Below, piece after piece: positions 8,805 through 17,978 of a stretch of DNA of 64,000 nucleotides (its first letter is position 1; every line of letters starts with the position of its first letter). Under the pieces are notes generated by a model that was not told the origin of the DNA, made no database searches, and saw nothing but the letters and a program-made list of their open reading frames with translations. Source of the stretch: [Anoxybacillus] calidus (GTDB taxonomy: Bacteria > Bacillota > Bacilli > Bacillales > Anoxybacillaceae); assembly GCF_013760845.1 (NCBI RefSeq), contig NZ_JACDUU010000001.1:528082-592081 (forward strand). The letters run 5' to 3'. Position numbers and translations under genes: made by a program.

Positions 8805-9406
8805 AGTGATATCAGCAAGTTCATGTAACTGGGTTGTAAGAGCGCCAAGTTCGTTGAAGTGCGAAAGAGATAAAGTTGATTTGCTCGTGCAGTTGCTCTA
8901 TGTCTTTCCTTCTTTTTTGTGCGGCTCATAGTATACTTAGTATGAAGAGAAGTTAGTAATATTCATTTAGAGAAAATACATAATATTCTAGATTGAAAAT
9001 AACAATGAAAAGGGTTTTTAAAATTTTTCAAGAATAGAAGATATCGTAAATGACAAGATGGCGGAGATCATTATGAAGTGTCAAGTGTTAGAAGAGCATT
9101 GTATCGTTTTGGAGTAAGAAACTAAAAATATTGGCTAATTGCTTTTTTTCTTCTTATTATTTTATTGTAAGCTTTCCTTTCAGTATTTATATCGTATTCC
9201 ACTAATTAGTGGAAAGAGAAACGAAGAAAGATTTGTTGGAGCATTGCTGGTAAAATTGTCTATGATCTTAAGATGTTCATTATTGCCGTGATATTTACCA
9301 AATTCGTTTTGAAAACATATTCTTAGCCTCAGGAATGTTTTTGTTTTCTATGTATCGAGTTTATTGGTGTGTGAAAAAAGTGTCTGCCAATGAGGGAGGA
9401 GATAAC
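8805..9406. other. Non-coding stretch with decayed coding traces
   Basis: No intact gene is seen in about 600 bases. On the minus strand, a helical protein-like stretch (ELGALTTQLHELADITENKE) lies near 8780-8855 and continues upstream in another frame (KDIEQLHEQINFISFA). On the plus strand, the frame entering the next gene reads RFENIFLASGMFLFSMYRVYW without a start. These suggest remains of one or two small genes. The rest is AT-rich and featureless to the eye. Confidence 0.3.
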
Positions 9407-9772
9407 TTGGTAAAATGGATTCAAAAAGGTTTTATGACCTTTTTCATATTATCGTTACTCTTATATAGTGCAATCATGCTCGCCACTAAACATTCAGCAG
9501 AATATTTAGGAATGAAAGACTTGTTTCATGTCATTCCTATGTTCGTTTTTAATGAAATGGTTGAGAAAATCGTATCTTCCGCTTCATTTCCGGATGGTTT
9601 ATATCTCATTCCAATCGCGGTATCAGACGGAATGATAGGGGCTTTTATTGGGCTTTTGTGTGCCCTTATTTTTCCACATAGGAAAGCGAAATTTTATTTT
9701 TCGATCTTGGTAAGTTCGTTCATTCTTTTCCAATTGGTTATTTTTTACCTTGTTCCTCCATTCATGCCTTAA
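9407..9772 (+). CDS. Small integral membrane protein, unknown function
   Basis: A 121-residue protein from a TTG at 9407 preceded by GAGGGAGGAG. Three hydrophobic segments are visible at about residues 10-27, 68-88 and 96-117, with short charged loops, so it probably sits in the cytoplasmic membrane. No family motif is recognised. The reading frame continues upstream without a start codon having a ribosome binding site, likely part of a decayed neighbour. It stands alone before the nnr gene, with 97 bases between them. Confidence 0.65.
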   Translation: MVKWIQKGFMTFFILSLLLYSAIMLATKHSAEYLGMKDLFHVIPMFVFNEMVEKIVSSASFPDGLYLIPIAVSDGMIGAFIGLLCALIFPHRKAKFYFSILVSSFILFQLVIFYLVPPFMP

Positions 9773-9869
9773 AAGCAAGTTTAATCTCTGTTTTGAAGAG
9801 AGTTTCTTATTTTATGCACAAATAGCAAGTGCCTGATTACTTTTGCTAAAGGTAAAGAGGTGAAATTTT

Positions 9870-11399
9870 ATGCGCATTGTCACTGCTTCGGAAATGTATG
9901 CGATTGATCGATATACCATTGAACAAATTGGACTGAGTGAAGAATCGTTGATGGAAAATGCTGGACAAGCGGCTGCACGGGTGCTGCTTGATCAAATAAA
10001 ACTTTCTGATCGTGTGGCTGTATTGGCGGGAACAGGAAACAATGGCGGTGATGGCTTCATTATTGCCCGGGTGTTAAAAAGTCACGGCTATCAAACTGAT
10101 TTATGGTTAATTCCGCTAAAAGAAAAAGTAAAAGGGGCGGCAAAAGTAGCGTTGCAAATTTATGAAAATTGCGGATACGAAGTAAAAAGTTATATCGGTA
10201 ATGAGAAAGGATTTGCTGAGCAATTAAAAAATTATGACGTCATCATTGATGCAATGCTTGGAATAGGCGTAAAGGGAGAAGTAAGGTCACCATACAAAGA
10301 AATTATTGACGAAATTAATAAAACGGACAACTCTGTCGTCTATGCCATTGATGTCCCAAGCGGTGTTTTCGCAGATGGAGGAACTGTACATACAGCGGTT
10401 CAAGCTGATGTAACCATTACCATGCAATATCCGAAGCTTAGCGCATTTACGTTTCCAACCGCGGATTATTACGGGGAACTTGTTACCGTTGACATTGGCA
10501 TTCCGCCAATTGCTTTAGAAAAAAACACATCGCTTCGCAAAGTTTGGAATGAAGCGGACGTAGTACGAACGTTGCCAATAAGGAAGCGTTCATCTCATAA
10601 AGGAACATATGGGAAAGGTCTTGTTATTGGCGGTTCGCGCAATATGACTGGCGCTGTCACTATGACCGCTAAAGCGGCTTTAAGAAGCGGAGCTGGATTA
10701 CTTACAATGGCTGTACCGAATGACATTTATTCGGTTGTAGCAACTCATGTTCCAGAGGTGATGTACCATCCGTGTTCATCGATGAACGGCTGCTTCGCCG
10801 GTGAAATCGATTTCGACAACTTGGATATTGACGCGATTGCCGTAGGACCGGGCATGGGAAGAACGTTGGGAACAAAAAGCGTGGTTCAAAAAGTGCTATG
10901 TCAAGATGTTCCGGTCGTTCTTGATGCGGATGCGTTATATTTCTGGAAGGATTATGTTTCAATCGTAAACGAACGAAAACAAGCGACGATTGTAACACCA
11001 CATCCTGGAGAAATGGCCCGAATGATTGATGTTTCCATTCACGATATCGAAAAAGACCGTTTTGGCATCTCCAGACAGTTTGCGATGGAGTACGGTGTTT
11101 ACCTTGTGTTAAAAGGACCTTATACAATTGTGACAACTCCGGACGGGAAGCAGTATGTCAACACAACCGGTAATCCCGCATTGGCAAAAGGAGGAAGCGG
11201 TGATGTACTGACTGGGATGATTCTTGCATTTATGATGCAGCATGCCAACATTCAAGAAGCGATTAGCAATGCTGTATTTGTACATGGAAAAGCGGCGGAT
11301 GTGCTCATTGAGAAGGGACATTCACCATTGGATGTACTTGCCACAGATGTCATCGAGGCCATTCCGCAAACCCTTTTTCTACTTTATAAAAAAAATTAG
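9870..11399 (+). CDS. nnr: Bifunctional NAD(P)HX epimerase / ADP-dependent dehydratase
   Basis: A 509-residue two-domain protein. Residues 1-215 are a YjeF-type epimerase with ENAGQAAARVLL and GTGNNGGDGF; residues about 225-505 are an ADP/ATP-dependent dehydratase of the ribokinase-like fold with KGTYGKGLVIGGS, DADALY, TPHPGEMARM and AKGGSGDVLTGM. It repairs hydrated NADH and NADPH: the epimerase interconverts R and S forms and the dehydratase restores the S form. Length and domain order are those of the fused bacterial enzyme. AAGAGGTG precedes the ATG. Confidence 0.95.
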   Translation: MRIVTASEMYAIDRYTIEQIGLSEESLMENAGQAAARVLLDQIKLSDRVAVLAGTGNNGGDGFIIARVLKSHGYQTDLWLIPLKEKVKGAAKVALQIYENCGYEVKSYIGNEKGFAEQLKNYDVIIDAMLGIGVKGEVRSPYKEIIDEINKTDNSVVYAIDVPSGVFADGGTVHTAVQADVTITMQYPKLSAFTFPTADYYGELVTVDIGIPPIALEKNTSLRKVWNEADVVRTLPIRKRSSHKGTYGKGLVIGGSRNMTGAVTMTAKAALRSGAGLLTMAVPNDIYSVVATHVPEVMYHPCSSMNGCFAGEIDFDNLDIDAIAVGPGMGRTLGTKSVVQKVLCQDVPVVLDADALYFWKDYVSIVNERKQATIVTPHPGEMARMIDVSIHDIEKDRFGISRQFAMEYGVYLVLKGPYTIVTTPDGKQYVNTTGNPALAKGGSGDVLTGMILAFMMQHANIQEAISNAVFVHGKAADVLIEKGHSPLDVLATDVIEAIPQTLFLLYKKN

Positions 11400-11440
11400 T
11401 CCCGTATCATTTTGCCGAATGGTACGGGATTTATATTTTT
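11399..11440. terminator. Bidirectional terminator between nnr and the MocR gene
   Basis: The arms TCCCGTATCATT and AATGGTACGGGA pair with one G-T mismatch around TTGCCG, followed by a T-rich tract on the plus strand. It separates convergent genes and may serve both. Confidence 0.75.
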
Positions 11441-11451
11441 AAAACTTTTGT

Positions 11452-12876
11452 CTATGAAAACCAAACTTTTTTTAACAGCCGAACGCCATCGCGGATGTCA
11501 TTTTCGTTCATTCCACCAAAACCTAATAATACGTAAGCAGGGGGCTTTCCGATTTCGCCAAACCAATATTTCGTCGCTGAATACACTTTTATACCGGCTT
11601 TCTCTGCTTTGATGACCAATTCGTCTACATTGTTATGGTTTTTCAAATGCATAAGTAGATGCAATCCTGCTTTTTCGCCGATAATGGTTGCGTTGTCCCC
11701 AAAATGTTCGCGAATAGCGGTGATGAGCGTTTGTTGTTTTTTCGCATATATATGGCGCATCTTTCGAATGTGCCGTTCGAAATAACCGTATTTCATAAAA
11801 AGGTATAGTGTTTTTTGAATAATCGTAGAGACAGGCTGATTGTAGTTATAAAACTTTTTCTGAAATACTTCCAGTAGGCAATGTGGAAGTACCATATAGC
11901 TTACGCGAATCGCAGGAGTTAACACTTTTGAAAACGTCCCTAGATATATGACCCGATCTGGAGTATCAAGTGCTTTTAACGCTGGAATGGGTTTGCTTTC
12001 ATAGCGAAACTCGCTGTCATAGTCATCTTCAATAATAAATGCCTTAGTTTTTTCCGCCCATTTCAATAATTTTTGTCGCTTTCCAATTGGCAAAACCATC
12101 CCTAACGGAAGTTGATGCGAGGGGGTAACATAGACAAGGTTTGCAGCGCTTTTTTCCAATTCCTCTAAACTCAACCCGTCTTCCTCAAGGGAAATCGGGA
12201 GAATCCGATAATGATGGTTGGCAAATACAGTACGTATCCCGTCGTATGAAGGGTTTTCCATCGCGACTGTGTCGGTTTTCTGAGAAAAAAGCTGACAAAG
12301 AAGTCCTGTTATTTGGTGTATGCCTGAGCCGATGATGATTTGTTCATGTGAACAATGAATGCCGCGCGCTTGAAATAAATAGTCTGCGATTTGTTTCCGC
12401 AGCCCGGTGTCTCCTTTGCGTTCCCCATACCATAAGATTTGTTCCAGTTCCCCATCCAATGCCTCATTCATACATTTTCGCCAAACTTTCATTGGAAAAT
12501 GGGATGTGTCGATATTGCCATAGCGAAAATCGTATAGTGGCTTTTCAATATTTTGTTCGATGGAAGTATGAATGATTTTAGGCGGCACCCATTTAGGTTG
12601 AAGCTCCTCATCTAATTCTTTCACAATGAAGCCGACTCGCGGTTTACTTTCGACATATCCTTCAGCAATGAGCTGTCCATACGCGGTTTCTACTGTATTT
12701 CGGCTTATCCCTAAATGTTTTGAAAGCACTCGAATGGAAGGCAAGGCAGTACCTTTTCGTATATGACCTTGTAAAATTTTATTTTTTATATATTCGTAGA
12801 GCTGCATATAAAGTGGCACAGGTTTATTCGCATCTAAATCAGGGGTTAACTCAATCATAACAATCTCCTCTGACAC
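11452..12876 (-). CDS. MocR/GabR-type regulator: GntR helix-turn-helix fused to aminotransferase-like domain
   Basis: A 474-residue regulator. Residues 1-85 hold a GntR winged helix (LYEYIKNKILQGHIRKGTAL, LGISRNTVETAYGQL); residues about 110-470 form a fold-type I aminotransferase domain. The PLP lysine is Lys317 in GTFSK. By family knowledge it binds PLP and an effector such as an amine or pyridoxal compound and controls the adjacent divergent gene. The neighbour is a pyridoxamine-phosphate-oxidase-fold protein, which supports control of B6 or flavin chemistry. It is not clear whether it is PdxR, GabR or another subtype. Confidence 0.9.
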   Translation of the reverse strand: MSEEIVMIELTPDLDANKPVPLYMQLYEYIKNKILQGHIRKGTALPSIRVLSKHLGISRNTVETAYGQLIAEGYVESKPRVGFIVKELDEELQPKWVPPKIIHTSIEQNIEKPLYDFRYGNIDTSHFPMKVWRKCMNEALDGELEQILWYGERKGDTGLRKQIADYLFQARGIHCSHEQIIIGSGIHQITGLLCQLFSQKTDTVAMENPSYDGIRTVFANHHYRILPISLEEDGLSLEELEKSAANLVYVTPSHQLPLGMVLPIGKRQKLLKWAEKTKAFIIEDDYDSEFRYESKPIPALKALDTPDRVIYLGTFSKVLTPAIRVSYMVLPHCLLEVFQKKFYNYNQPVSTIIQKTLYLFMKYGYFERHIRKMRHIYAKKQQTLITAIREHFGDNATIIGEKAGLHLLMHLKNHNNVDELVIKAEKAGIKVYSATKYWFGEIGKPPAYVLLGFGGMNENDIRDGVRLLKKVWFS

Positions 12877-12893
12877 TAAAAGTTTTTATAAAA

Positions 12894-12950
12894 CTGTCAC
12901 TATCAATGAGGTCAACATCTTTTTACAATGATTATAACAAAGGTCACAAG
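12894..12950. promoter_or_regulatory. Divergent control region with direct AGGTCA repeats
   Basis: AGGTCA occurs at 12909-12914 and 12941-12946, 32 bases apart (about three helical turns), between the regulator and the flavin-binding protein gene. A TATAAC that could be a -10 lies at 12933-12938. TGTCAC at 12895-12900 is a related half. Widely spaced direct repeats are typical of MocR-family operators, so this is a plausible regulator site; no binding evidence exists. Confidence 0.4.
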
Positions 12951-12961
12951 GAGGAAAAAAG

Positions 12962-13516
12962 ATGTATTCGATGAGAAGACCAATGTTAGAATGTAACGAC
13001 GAAGCGAAAGTTTCTTCATTTTTATCATCGGCACTAATCGGGTATTTAGGGCTGGCAGACGACAACGAACCTTATGTTGTTCCGCTCAATTTCGTTTGGT
13101 GGAATGGTGCCATTTATGTTCACGGCGCTGAAGAAGGGAGAAAAGTGGAGATGCTCAAGAAAAATTCGCGCGTTTGTTTTACGGTAAGCGAACACTTTGG
13201 CACGATGGTACATCCAGTGCCGGCAAGGACAGATACAAGTTATATGAGCGTGATGTTATTCGGAAAGGCAACGATCGTTTCTGACATAGACGAAGCAACT
13301 ATGGCGATGCAACAGCTGCTTGATAAATATGTTCCTGGCTATTTTTCATCTCCGCTTTCAAAACACCATGTAGAGTCGTACCGGTCTTCGATGGGAAGTC
13401 GCACCGTTGTGATAAAAATCATCCCAGACATGATGACTGCTAAAGAAAAACCATTGAATGAACAAAGAAAATTTTATGAGGGAAGAACCGTCAAAGAAGA
13501 TATAGGAAAGTATTAA
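12962..13516 (+). CDS. Pyridoxamine 5'-phosphate oxidase-fold flavin-binding protein
   Basis: A 184-residue protein of the FMN-binding split-barrel family (Pyridox_ox_2 type): MRRPMLECNDEAKVSSFL at the N-terminus, then YLGLADDNEPYVVPLNFVWW and IYVHGAEEGRKVEMLKKN. Such proteins bind FMN or F420-like cofactors and reduce or oxidise small molecules; the exact substrate is unknown. AAGGAGG lies eight bases before the ATG. It is transcribed divergently from the MocR-type regulator, which probably controls it. Confidence 0.87.
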   Translation: MYSMRRPMLECNDEAKVSSFLSSALIGYLGLADDNEPYVVPLNFVWWNGAIYVHGAEEGRKVEMLKKNSRVCFTVSEHFGTMVHPVPARTDTSYMSVMLFGKATIVSDIDEATMAMQQLLDKYVPGYFSSPLSKHHVESYRSSMGSRTVVIKIIPDMMTAKEKPLNEQRKFYEGRTVKEDIGKY

Positions 13517-13909
13517 AGCGAGGAAATGATCGAACAGCCTTTTGTTGTATCTTACCATTTATCGGATGATGGAAGTTGGAGTGTGACAATTTTCCTTACC
13601 GTGTTCGAATGAAACGATGGGAGTGAGGAGGGTGGAAGAATGATTCAAGATCAGATAAATTAACGTTTGGACTTGATGCAATAAGAGATTCAACTCATAA
13701 AGGAATTGGTATAACGAATAGAGACTCACCAAGAAGAAACAATAATGAGCATGTTAGTTCATATAAAGTAATAAGTTCATATATCAAATTCAGTTTTTGA
13801 ATAAATGGCTATTTGATATTGAAACAGAAGCAGTATTGCAAAGAGAGCTTTCAAAATCAACCGACTTTCGTGTTACCAAGAGCTAAAACCTAATCATCCT
13901 TTAAAAATA
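13517..13909 (+). pseudogene. Region of decayed coding sequence, unrecognised
   Basis: Two protein-like stretches are visible: about 13525-13610 (MIEQPFVVSYHLSDDGSWSV, ending in a frameshift and stop) and about 13665-13798 (KLTFGLDAIRDSTHKGIGIT through SSYKVISSYIKF, then stop). Neither has a good start and ribosome binding site. They look like remnants of one or two small genes; I do not recognise the families. Confidence 0.3.
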
Positions 13910-13961
13910 AAGGTAAGCACATATTGGGCATGTTTAATATGTTTGCTTACCTTCTGTTTTT
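13910..13961 (+). terminator. Terminator hairpin
   Basis: The arms AAGGTAAGC-ACATATT and AATATGT-TTGCTTACC pair almost completely, and CTTCTGTTTTTC follows. It closes the decayed region. 13962-14072 holds nothing recognisable. Confidence 0.65.
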
Positions 13962-14072
13962 CTTATTCCACTTTCTCATCTGTTCAATTAAATTGGAAGC
14001 TGTTGTCGATTTAAAAAACATACAGAAGAATATGATTATAACCTTTACAAGGGCAGAGCTTTTCTCGTGCAA

Positions 14073-14529
14073 TTATAATTCTTGAGATAAACGGATCATA
14101 TCGCGACATTGAATCCCATTTTCAAAAATAGGTTCTGGGTAGTGTTTGACGAAGAAATCTCGATCCACCCCAGTGATGCGAAACCCACACTTTTGATAAA
14201 GAGCAAGCTGTCTGATGCTTGAGTTGCCCGTTCCGATTTCCATCGTTTTGTATCCTTGTTGTTTCGCATTTTCAACTGCATGGAGTACTAATTGTTTGCC
14301 AATGCCTTTTCCTTGCTGCTTCTCATCAACGGCAATGTTCACAAGTTCTATCGTTTCGGGCCGTGTTGGAAGAAGTACATATACGCCGATGATTTGACCA
14401 TTGATTTCTGCGACAAAACACTGCCCACGTCTGATGTATTCTTTCACGAGCTTTTCCGAAGGATCTGCCCAGCAACAGTAAATGCATCGGCGGCTGTTCG
14501 TTTTTATGTAACCGACGAATATTCATCAT
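14073..14529 (-). pseudogene. YvbK-like GNAT acetyltransferase, frameshifted
   Basis: The C-terminal 124 residues (from 14447) carry motif A NIAVDEKQQGKGIGKQLVLH and the long YQKCGFRI...YPEPIFENGI tail typical of Bacillus subtilis YvbK. The N-terminus MMNIRRLHKNEQPPMHLLLL starts at 14529 with AAGAGGTG upstream but runs out of frame at a GGG triplet (plus-strand CCC at 14468-14470). Removing one G gives LLLLADPSEKLVKEYIRRGQ and joins both parts into a normal 152-residue protein. It is either a recent pseudogene or a single-base sequence error. Confidence 0.8.
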
Positions 14530-14559
14530 GGCACCTCTTTCTGCTTTTATCGAACAAAG

Positions 14560-15360
14560 TTATGATTCATCAACTTCTACGATCCGCTCCGGATGCGTAT
14601 ACACGTTCAGCTTATCACTGCGGATAAACCCGACGACGGTAATGTTTAAGTCTTCTGCTAGTTTTAACGCTAAATCGGTCGGAGCGGACTTCGATAATAT
14701 AATCCCAACGCCGATTTTCGACACTTTTAACAACACTTCAGAGGATATTCTGCCGCTAAAGGCGATGATTTTATCGCGCACAGAGATTTTCTGAAGCAAG
14801 CAATGTCCGTAAATTTTATCTAACGCATTATGTCTGCCGATATCAGACCGTGAAACAATCAATTCGTTTGCGGTGCAAAGAGCGGCATTGTGCACCCCGC
14901 CTGTCTGCTGAAAAAGGACGCTGCCGCTTTGCATTGTTTTCATCAGCTGAAAACATTGTTTGATGCTTATTTTTATGTTTGACATCACCGTCTTTGCTGT
15001 TTTCACATCGTTATGCAAGTAAAATTGCCGGCTTTTCCCGCAGCACGAACCGATAAAACGTTTGGAGAAATATTGTTGTCTTACGGGTTGCTTTACATGT
15101 AAGTCGATATAGGCAAATCCGCGGTTTTCATCAAGTGACATTTGTTTTATATCACTCTGAAAACGAATCACACCTTCCGAAGCGAGAAAACCGAAGACGA
15201 GTTCATCAAGATGGTCAGGCGAGCAAACTATGGTCGCGAATTCCTCGCCGTTGACGATCATTGTAAGAGGATATTCGGATACGATTTCGTCTTCTTGCTT
15301 CATAAGTCCTTCATTCGTATATTTGAATATTGTTTTTCGTATCGTGTTCTCTTTTTCCAT
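14560..15360 (-). CDS. fdhD: Formate dehydrogenase accessory sulfurtransferase FdhD
   Basis: A 266-residue FdhD. It moves sulfur from a cysteine desulfurase onto the bis-MGD molybdenum cofactor, which formate dehydrogenase-like enzymes need. The active-site segment FIGSCCGKSR holds Cys106 and Cys107, and the characteristic TGGVHNAALC, SRSDIGRHNALDKIYG and SGRISSEVLLK motifs are intact. The ATG at 15360 is chosen because GAAGGTG lies about seven bases before it; a GTG three codons earlier overlaps that site. It is divergent from the molybdopterin oxidoreductase gene it probably serves. Confidence 0.93.
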   Translation of the reverse strand: MEKENTIRKTIFKYTNEGLMKQEDEIVSEYPLTMIVNGEEFATIVCSPDHLDELVFGFLASEGVIRFQSDIKQMSLDENRGFAYIDLHVKQPVRQQYFSKRFIGSCCGKSRQFYLHNDVKTAKTVMSNIKISIKQCFQLMKTMQSGSVLFQQTGGVHNAALCTANELIVSRSDIGRHNALDKIYGHCLLQKISVRDKIIAFSGRISSEVLLKVSKIGVGIILSKSAPTDLALKLAEDLNITVVGFIRSDKLNVYTHPERIVEVDES

Positions 15361-15405
15361 TTTTATCACCTTCTTTATATTCCGTACGTCATTCCATTCT
15401 GTTTT

Positions 15406-15420
15406 TATGATACAATCATA
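15406..15420. promoter_or_regulatory. Palindrome between fdhD and the molybdopterin oxidoreductase gene
   Basis: TATGATACAATCATA has perfect 6-base arms (TATGAT / ATCATA) about a 3-base centre, midway in the short divergent intergenic region. It may be an operator or overlap a -10 element. It does not fit an Fnr site (TGTGA-N6-TCACA). Confidence 0.3.
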
Positions 15421-15480
15421 CTATAAAAAAAGAAAAATAATTTAGAAAATTTTATATATTTTGTTTTGAGGAGTGTCCAT

Positions 15481-17829
15481 ATGGGAAAAACAAAACATAC
15501 AGGCCCCATTAAATTAAACCAGCGGCCAAAACCGTCTCTTTGGGTAAGTATGATGCCGATGGGGTTAGGGAAAGTCAAGCCGCATCATATTCGTGATACG
15601 TTAAAAGTCGTATGGGAAAATCGTGATCAACTTGGCTATGCTTATCGTATTTTGACACAAGGGGTTTGTGACGGCTGTGCCCTCGGAGTGTCAGGTTTGC
15701 ATGACCAGACGCTCACAGGTCCTCATCTTTGCACGACGCGTTTAAATGTATTACGGCTCAATACAATGCCTGCGATTGATCCAAAATGGCTCGAAAATGT
15801 AGATAAATTGCGAGAGTTAGACAGCACTGAATTAAGAAAATTAGGAAGAATTCCATATCCACTTTCGAGAAAGCCGGGAGAAAAGAAATTGACAAGAATC
15901 AGCTGGGATGAAGCGTTAAACCGCATCGCCGCAAAAATCAAAAGCATTAACCCGAAGCAGCTCGCGTTTTATTTAACGGCGCGTGGGATCACGAATGAGG
16001 TATATTACACAGCGGCCAAAGTGGCACGATTTTTAGGAACGAATAATATTGATAACGCATCACGAATTTGCCATTCGCCAAGTAAAACGGCATTAAAGCG
16101 CTCACTTGGAATTGGTGCGTCAAGCTGCAGTTACAAGGATTGGATTGGTACGGATGTTCTTGTGTTCTGGGGCTCTGTTGCTGCGAACAATCAGCCTGTC
16201 TCTACGAAATATATGTATGCGGCGAAAAAAGCAGGGACAAAAATTATCGTCATTAATCCGTATCGAGAGCCAGCAATGGAAAATTATTGGATTCCATCTG
16301 TTTGGGAGAGCGCTTTGTTTGGGACAAAAATTGCCGACGATTTTTATCAAGTGAACATCGGCGGCGATATCGCCTTTATGAACGGTGTCATGAAACATTG
16401 GTTTGAAATGGAGGAAAAGCATCTGGGGTCCGCCATCGACTGGAAGTTTGTGCGTGAACATACGAACGGAATTGAAGAGTTGAAGGCACATGTCACGACA
16501 TACGATTGGGAAACGTTAGAGAAATCGTCTGGCTTGTCGAAGGAACGAATGTATGAATTTGCGAAGCTGCTTGCGGAAGCGAAATCAGGCGTGTTTGTCT
16601 GGAGTATGGGACTCACGCAGCACCGCTTCGGCACAGACAACGTGTCCCAAGTGGCAAACCTTGCGATGCTTCGCGGATTTATCGGGCGCGCTCATTGCGG
16701 GCTTATGCCGATTCGCGGTCACAGCGGCGTTCAAGGCTCTGGTGAAATGGGAGCAGACCCATTTGTATTGCCGGGTGGTGAATTTGACGAAGAAAATATT
16801 TCGCGCATCGAAAAAGTATGGGGATTCGACATTCCAAAATGGCAAGGAGATACCATCGGGCAAACGTTAGAAAATAGTTTGTTGCCTGATGATCATGAAC
16901 GAAAAGTGAGAGTATTATATACAAGCGGTGGTAACTTCCTAGAAACGATGCCGAACCCGGATTTTATCCGGAAAGCGCTTGAGAGCTTTGAAATGCGTGT
17001 GCACCAAGATATTATTTTAAACACATCCACGTTATTGGATGCAAAAGAAGAAGTGATTATCTTACCGGCAATGACTCGTTATGAGCAGCCGGGCGGTGGC
17101 ACATCAACAAGCACGGAGCGAATGGTCTATTTCAGTCCGGAAATTGAAGGACCGCGCATTGAAGAAGCGCGGGCGGAGTGGGAAATTTATATCGATCTTG
17201 CTTCACGCGTAAAGCCGGAAGCAAAACATTTGATTTACTTTAATAACGCTCAGGAAATTCGCAACGAAATTGCGGTAGTGAATCGCAACTATGACGGCAT
17301 TCAGCATTTAAAAAAGCGCGGAGACGTGTTCCAATGGGGTGGCGCCTGGCTTTGCGAAGGAGGGATTTGCCCGACCGTAGACGGCCGTGGCCATTTGATT
17401 CCGATTGAACTTCCGGAGTTAAGAAAAGCAGAGGGGCAGTTTTATGTAACGACACGGCGTGGTAAGCAGTTTAACTCGATGATTTACAGCGATAAAGACC
17501 CGTTCAATGCGGCTGACCGCTACGATATTTTAATGCACGAAAAAGATGCCGCAAAGCTTGGCATTCGCGAAGGGGAGCCGGTTGTTGCGTATAATCGCCA
17601 CGGCATGATGCAGGGCCGCGCGAAATTTGCCGATGTGAAGCAAGGTAATATCGCTGTCTATTGGCCGGAAGGAAACGTGCTCATTCCAAAAGGGATCTAT
17701 GAAACATATGCGCAAATTCCAGAGTATAATACCATCGCTATCATTGAGAAAGCAGAAACGTTCCATGCACAAAAAGATCAAAAATATGTAGAAAAACGAA
17801 TCGAAGAACTCGAAATGACGGTTGAGTAA
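15481..17829 (+). CDS. FdhF/YdeP family molybdopterin oxidoreductase
   Basis: A 782-residue bis-MGD oxidoreductase alpha subunit. The N-terminal GVCDGCALGVSG and ISWDEALNRIA, NASRICHSPSKTAL with Cys197, MPIRGHSGVQGSGEMG, and the C-terminal molydop-binding domain with FNSMIYSDKDPFNAADRYDI are seen. This layout matches Escherichia coli YdeP and related FdhF/YdeP proteins rather than the longer ferredoxin-domain FdhA enzymes; formate as substrate is therefore not certain. Only the N-terminal CxxC-type cysteines are left for an iron-sulfur centre. GAGGAG lies eight bases before the ATG. Paired with fdhD. Confidence 0.9.
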   Translation: MGKTKHTGPIKLNQRPKPSLWVSMMPMGLGKVKPHHIRDTLKVVWENRDQLGYAYRILTQGVCDGCALGVSGLHDQTLTGPHLCTTRLNVLRLNTMPAIDPKWLENVDKLRELDSTELRKLGRIPYPLSRKPGEKKLTRISWDEALNRIAAKIKSINPKQLAFYLTARGITNEVYYTAAKVARFLGTNNIDNASRICHSPSKTALKRSLGIGASSCSYKDWIGTDVLVFWGSVAANNQPVSTKYMYAAKKAGTKIIVINPYREPAMENYWIPSVWESALFGTKIADDFYQVNIGGDIAFMNGVMKHWFEMEEKHLGSAIDWKFVREHTNGIEELKAHVTTYDWETLEKSSGLSKERMYEFAKLLAEAKSGVFVWSMGLTQHRFGTDNVSQVANLAMLRGFIGRAHCGLMPIRGHSGVQGSGEMGADPFVLPGGEFDEENISRIEKVWGFDIPKWQGDTIGQTLENSLLPDDHERKVRVLYTSGGNFLETMPNPDFIRKALESFEMRVHQDIILNTSTLLDAKEEVIILPAMTRYEQPGGGTSTSTERMVYFSPEIEGPRIEEARAEWEIYIDLASRVKPEAKHLIYFNNAQEIRNEIAVVNRNYDGIQHLKKRGDVFQWGGAWLCEGGICPTVDGRGHLIPIELPELRKAEGQFYVTTRRGKQFNSMIYSDKDPFNAADRYDILMHEKDAAKLGIREGEPVVAYNRHGMMQGRAKFADVKQGNIAVYWPEGNVLIPKGIYETYAQIPEYNTIAIIEKAETFHAQKDQKYVEKRIEELEMTVE

Positions 17830-17862
17830 CCTCATGCCTGTTTAGGCGTGAGGTTTTTTATT
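17828..17862 (+). terminator. Rho-independent terminator
   Basis: AACCTCA-TGCCT and AGGCG-TGAGGTT pair around GTTT and run into TTTTTTATT, beginning on the stop codon of the oxidoreductase gene. Confidence 0.88.
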
Positions 17863-17892
17863 GAATTTTATGGAAAAAACACCAGTGATATC

Positions 17893-17920
17893 TTGAGGTT
17901 TAAAGCATGAGTGATATAAT
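17893..17920 (+). promoter_or_regulatory. Putative sigma-A promoter
   Basis: TTGAGG at 17893-17898 and TATAAT at 17915-17920 are separated by 16 bases, upstream of the small secreted-protein gene at 17979. Confidence 0.5.
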
Positions 17921-17978
17921 TTTGGTAATATTATTACAATTCATTCGCTTCCTCTCGATGATGAGAAAGGGGGAAACG

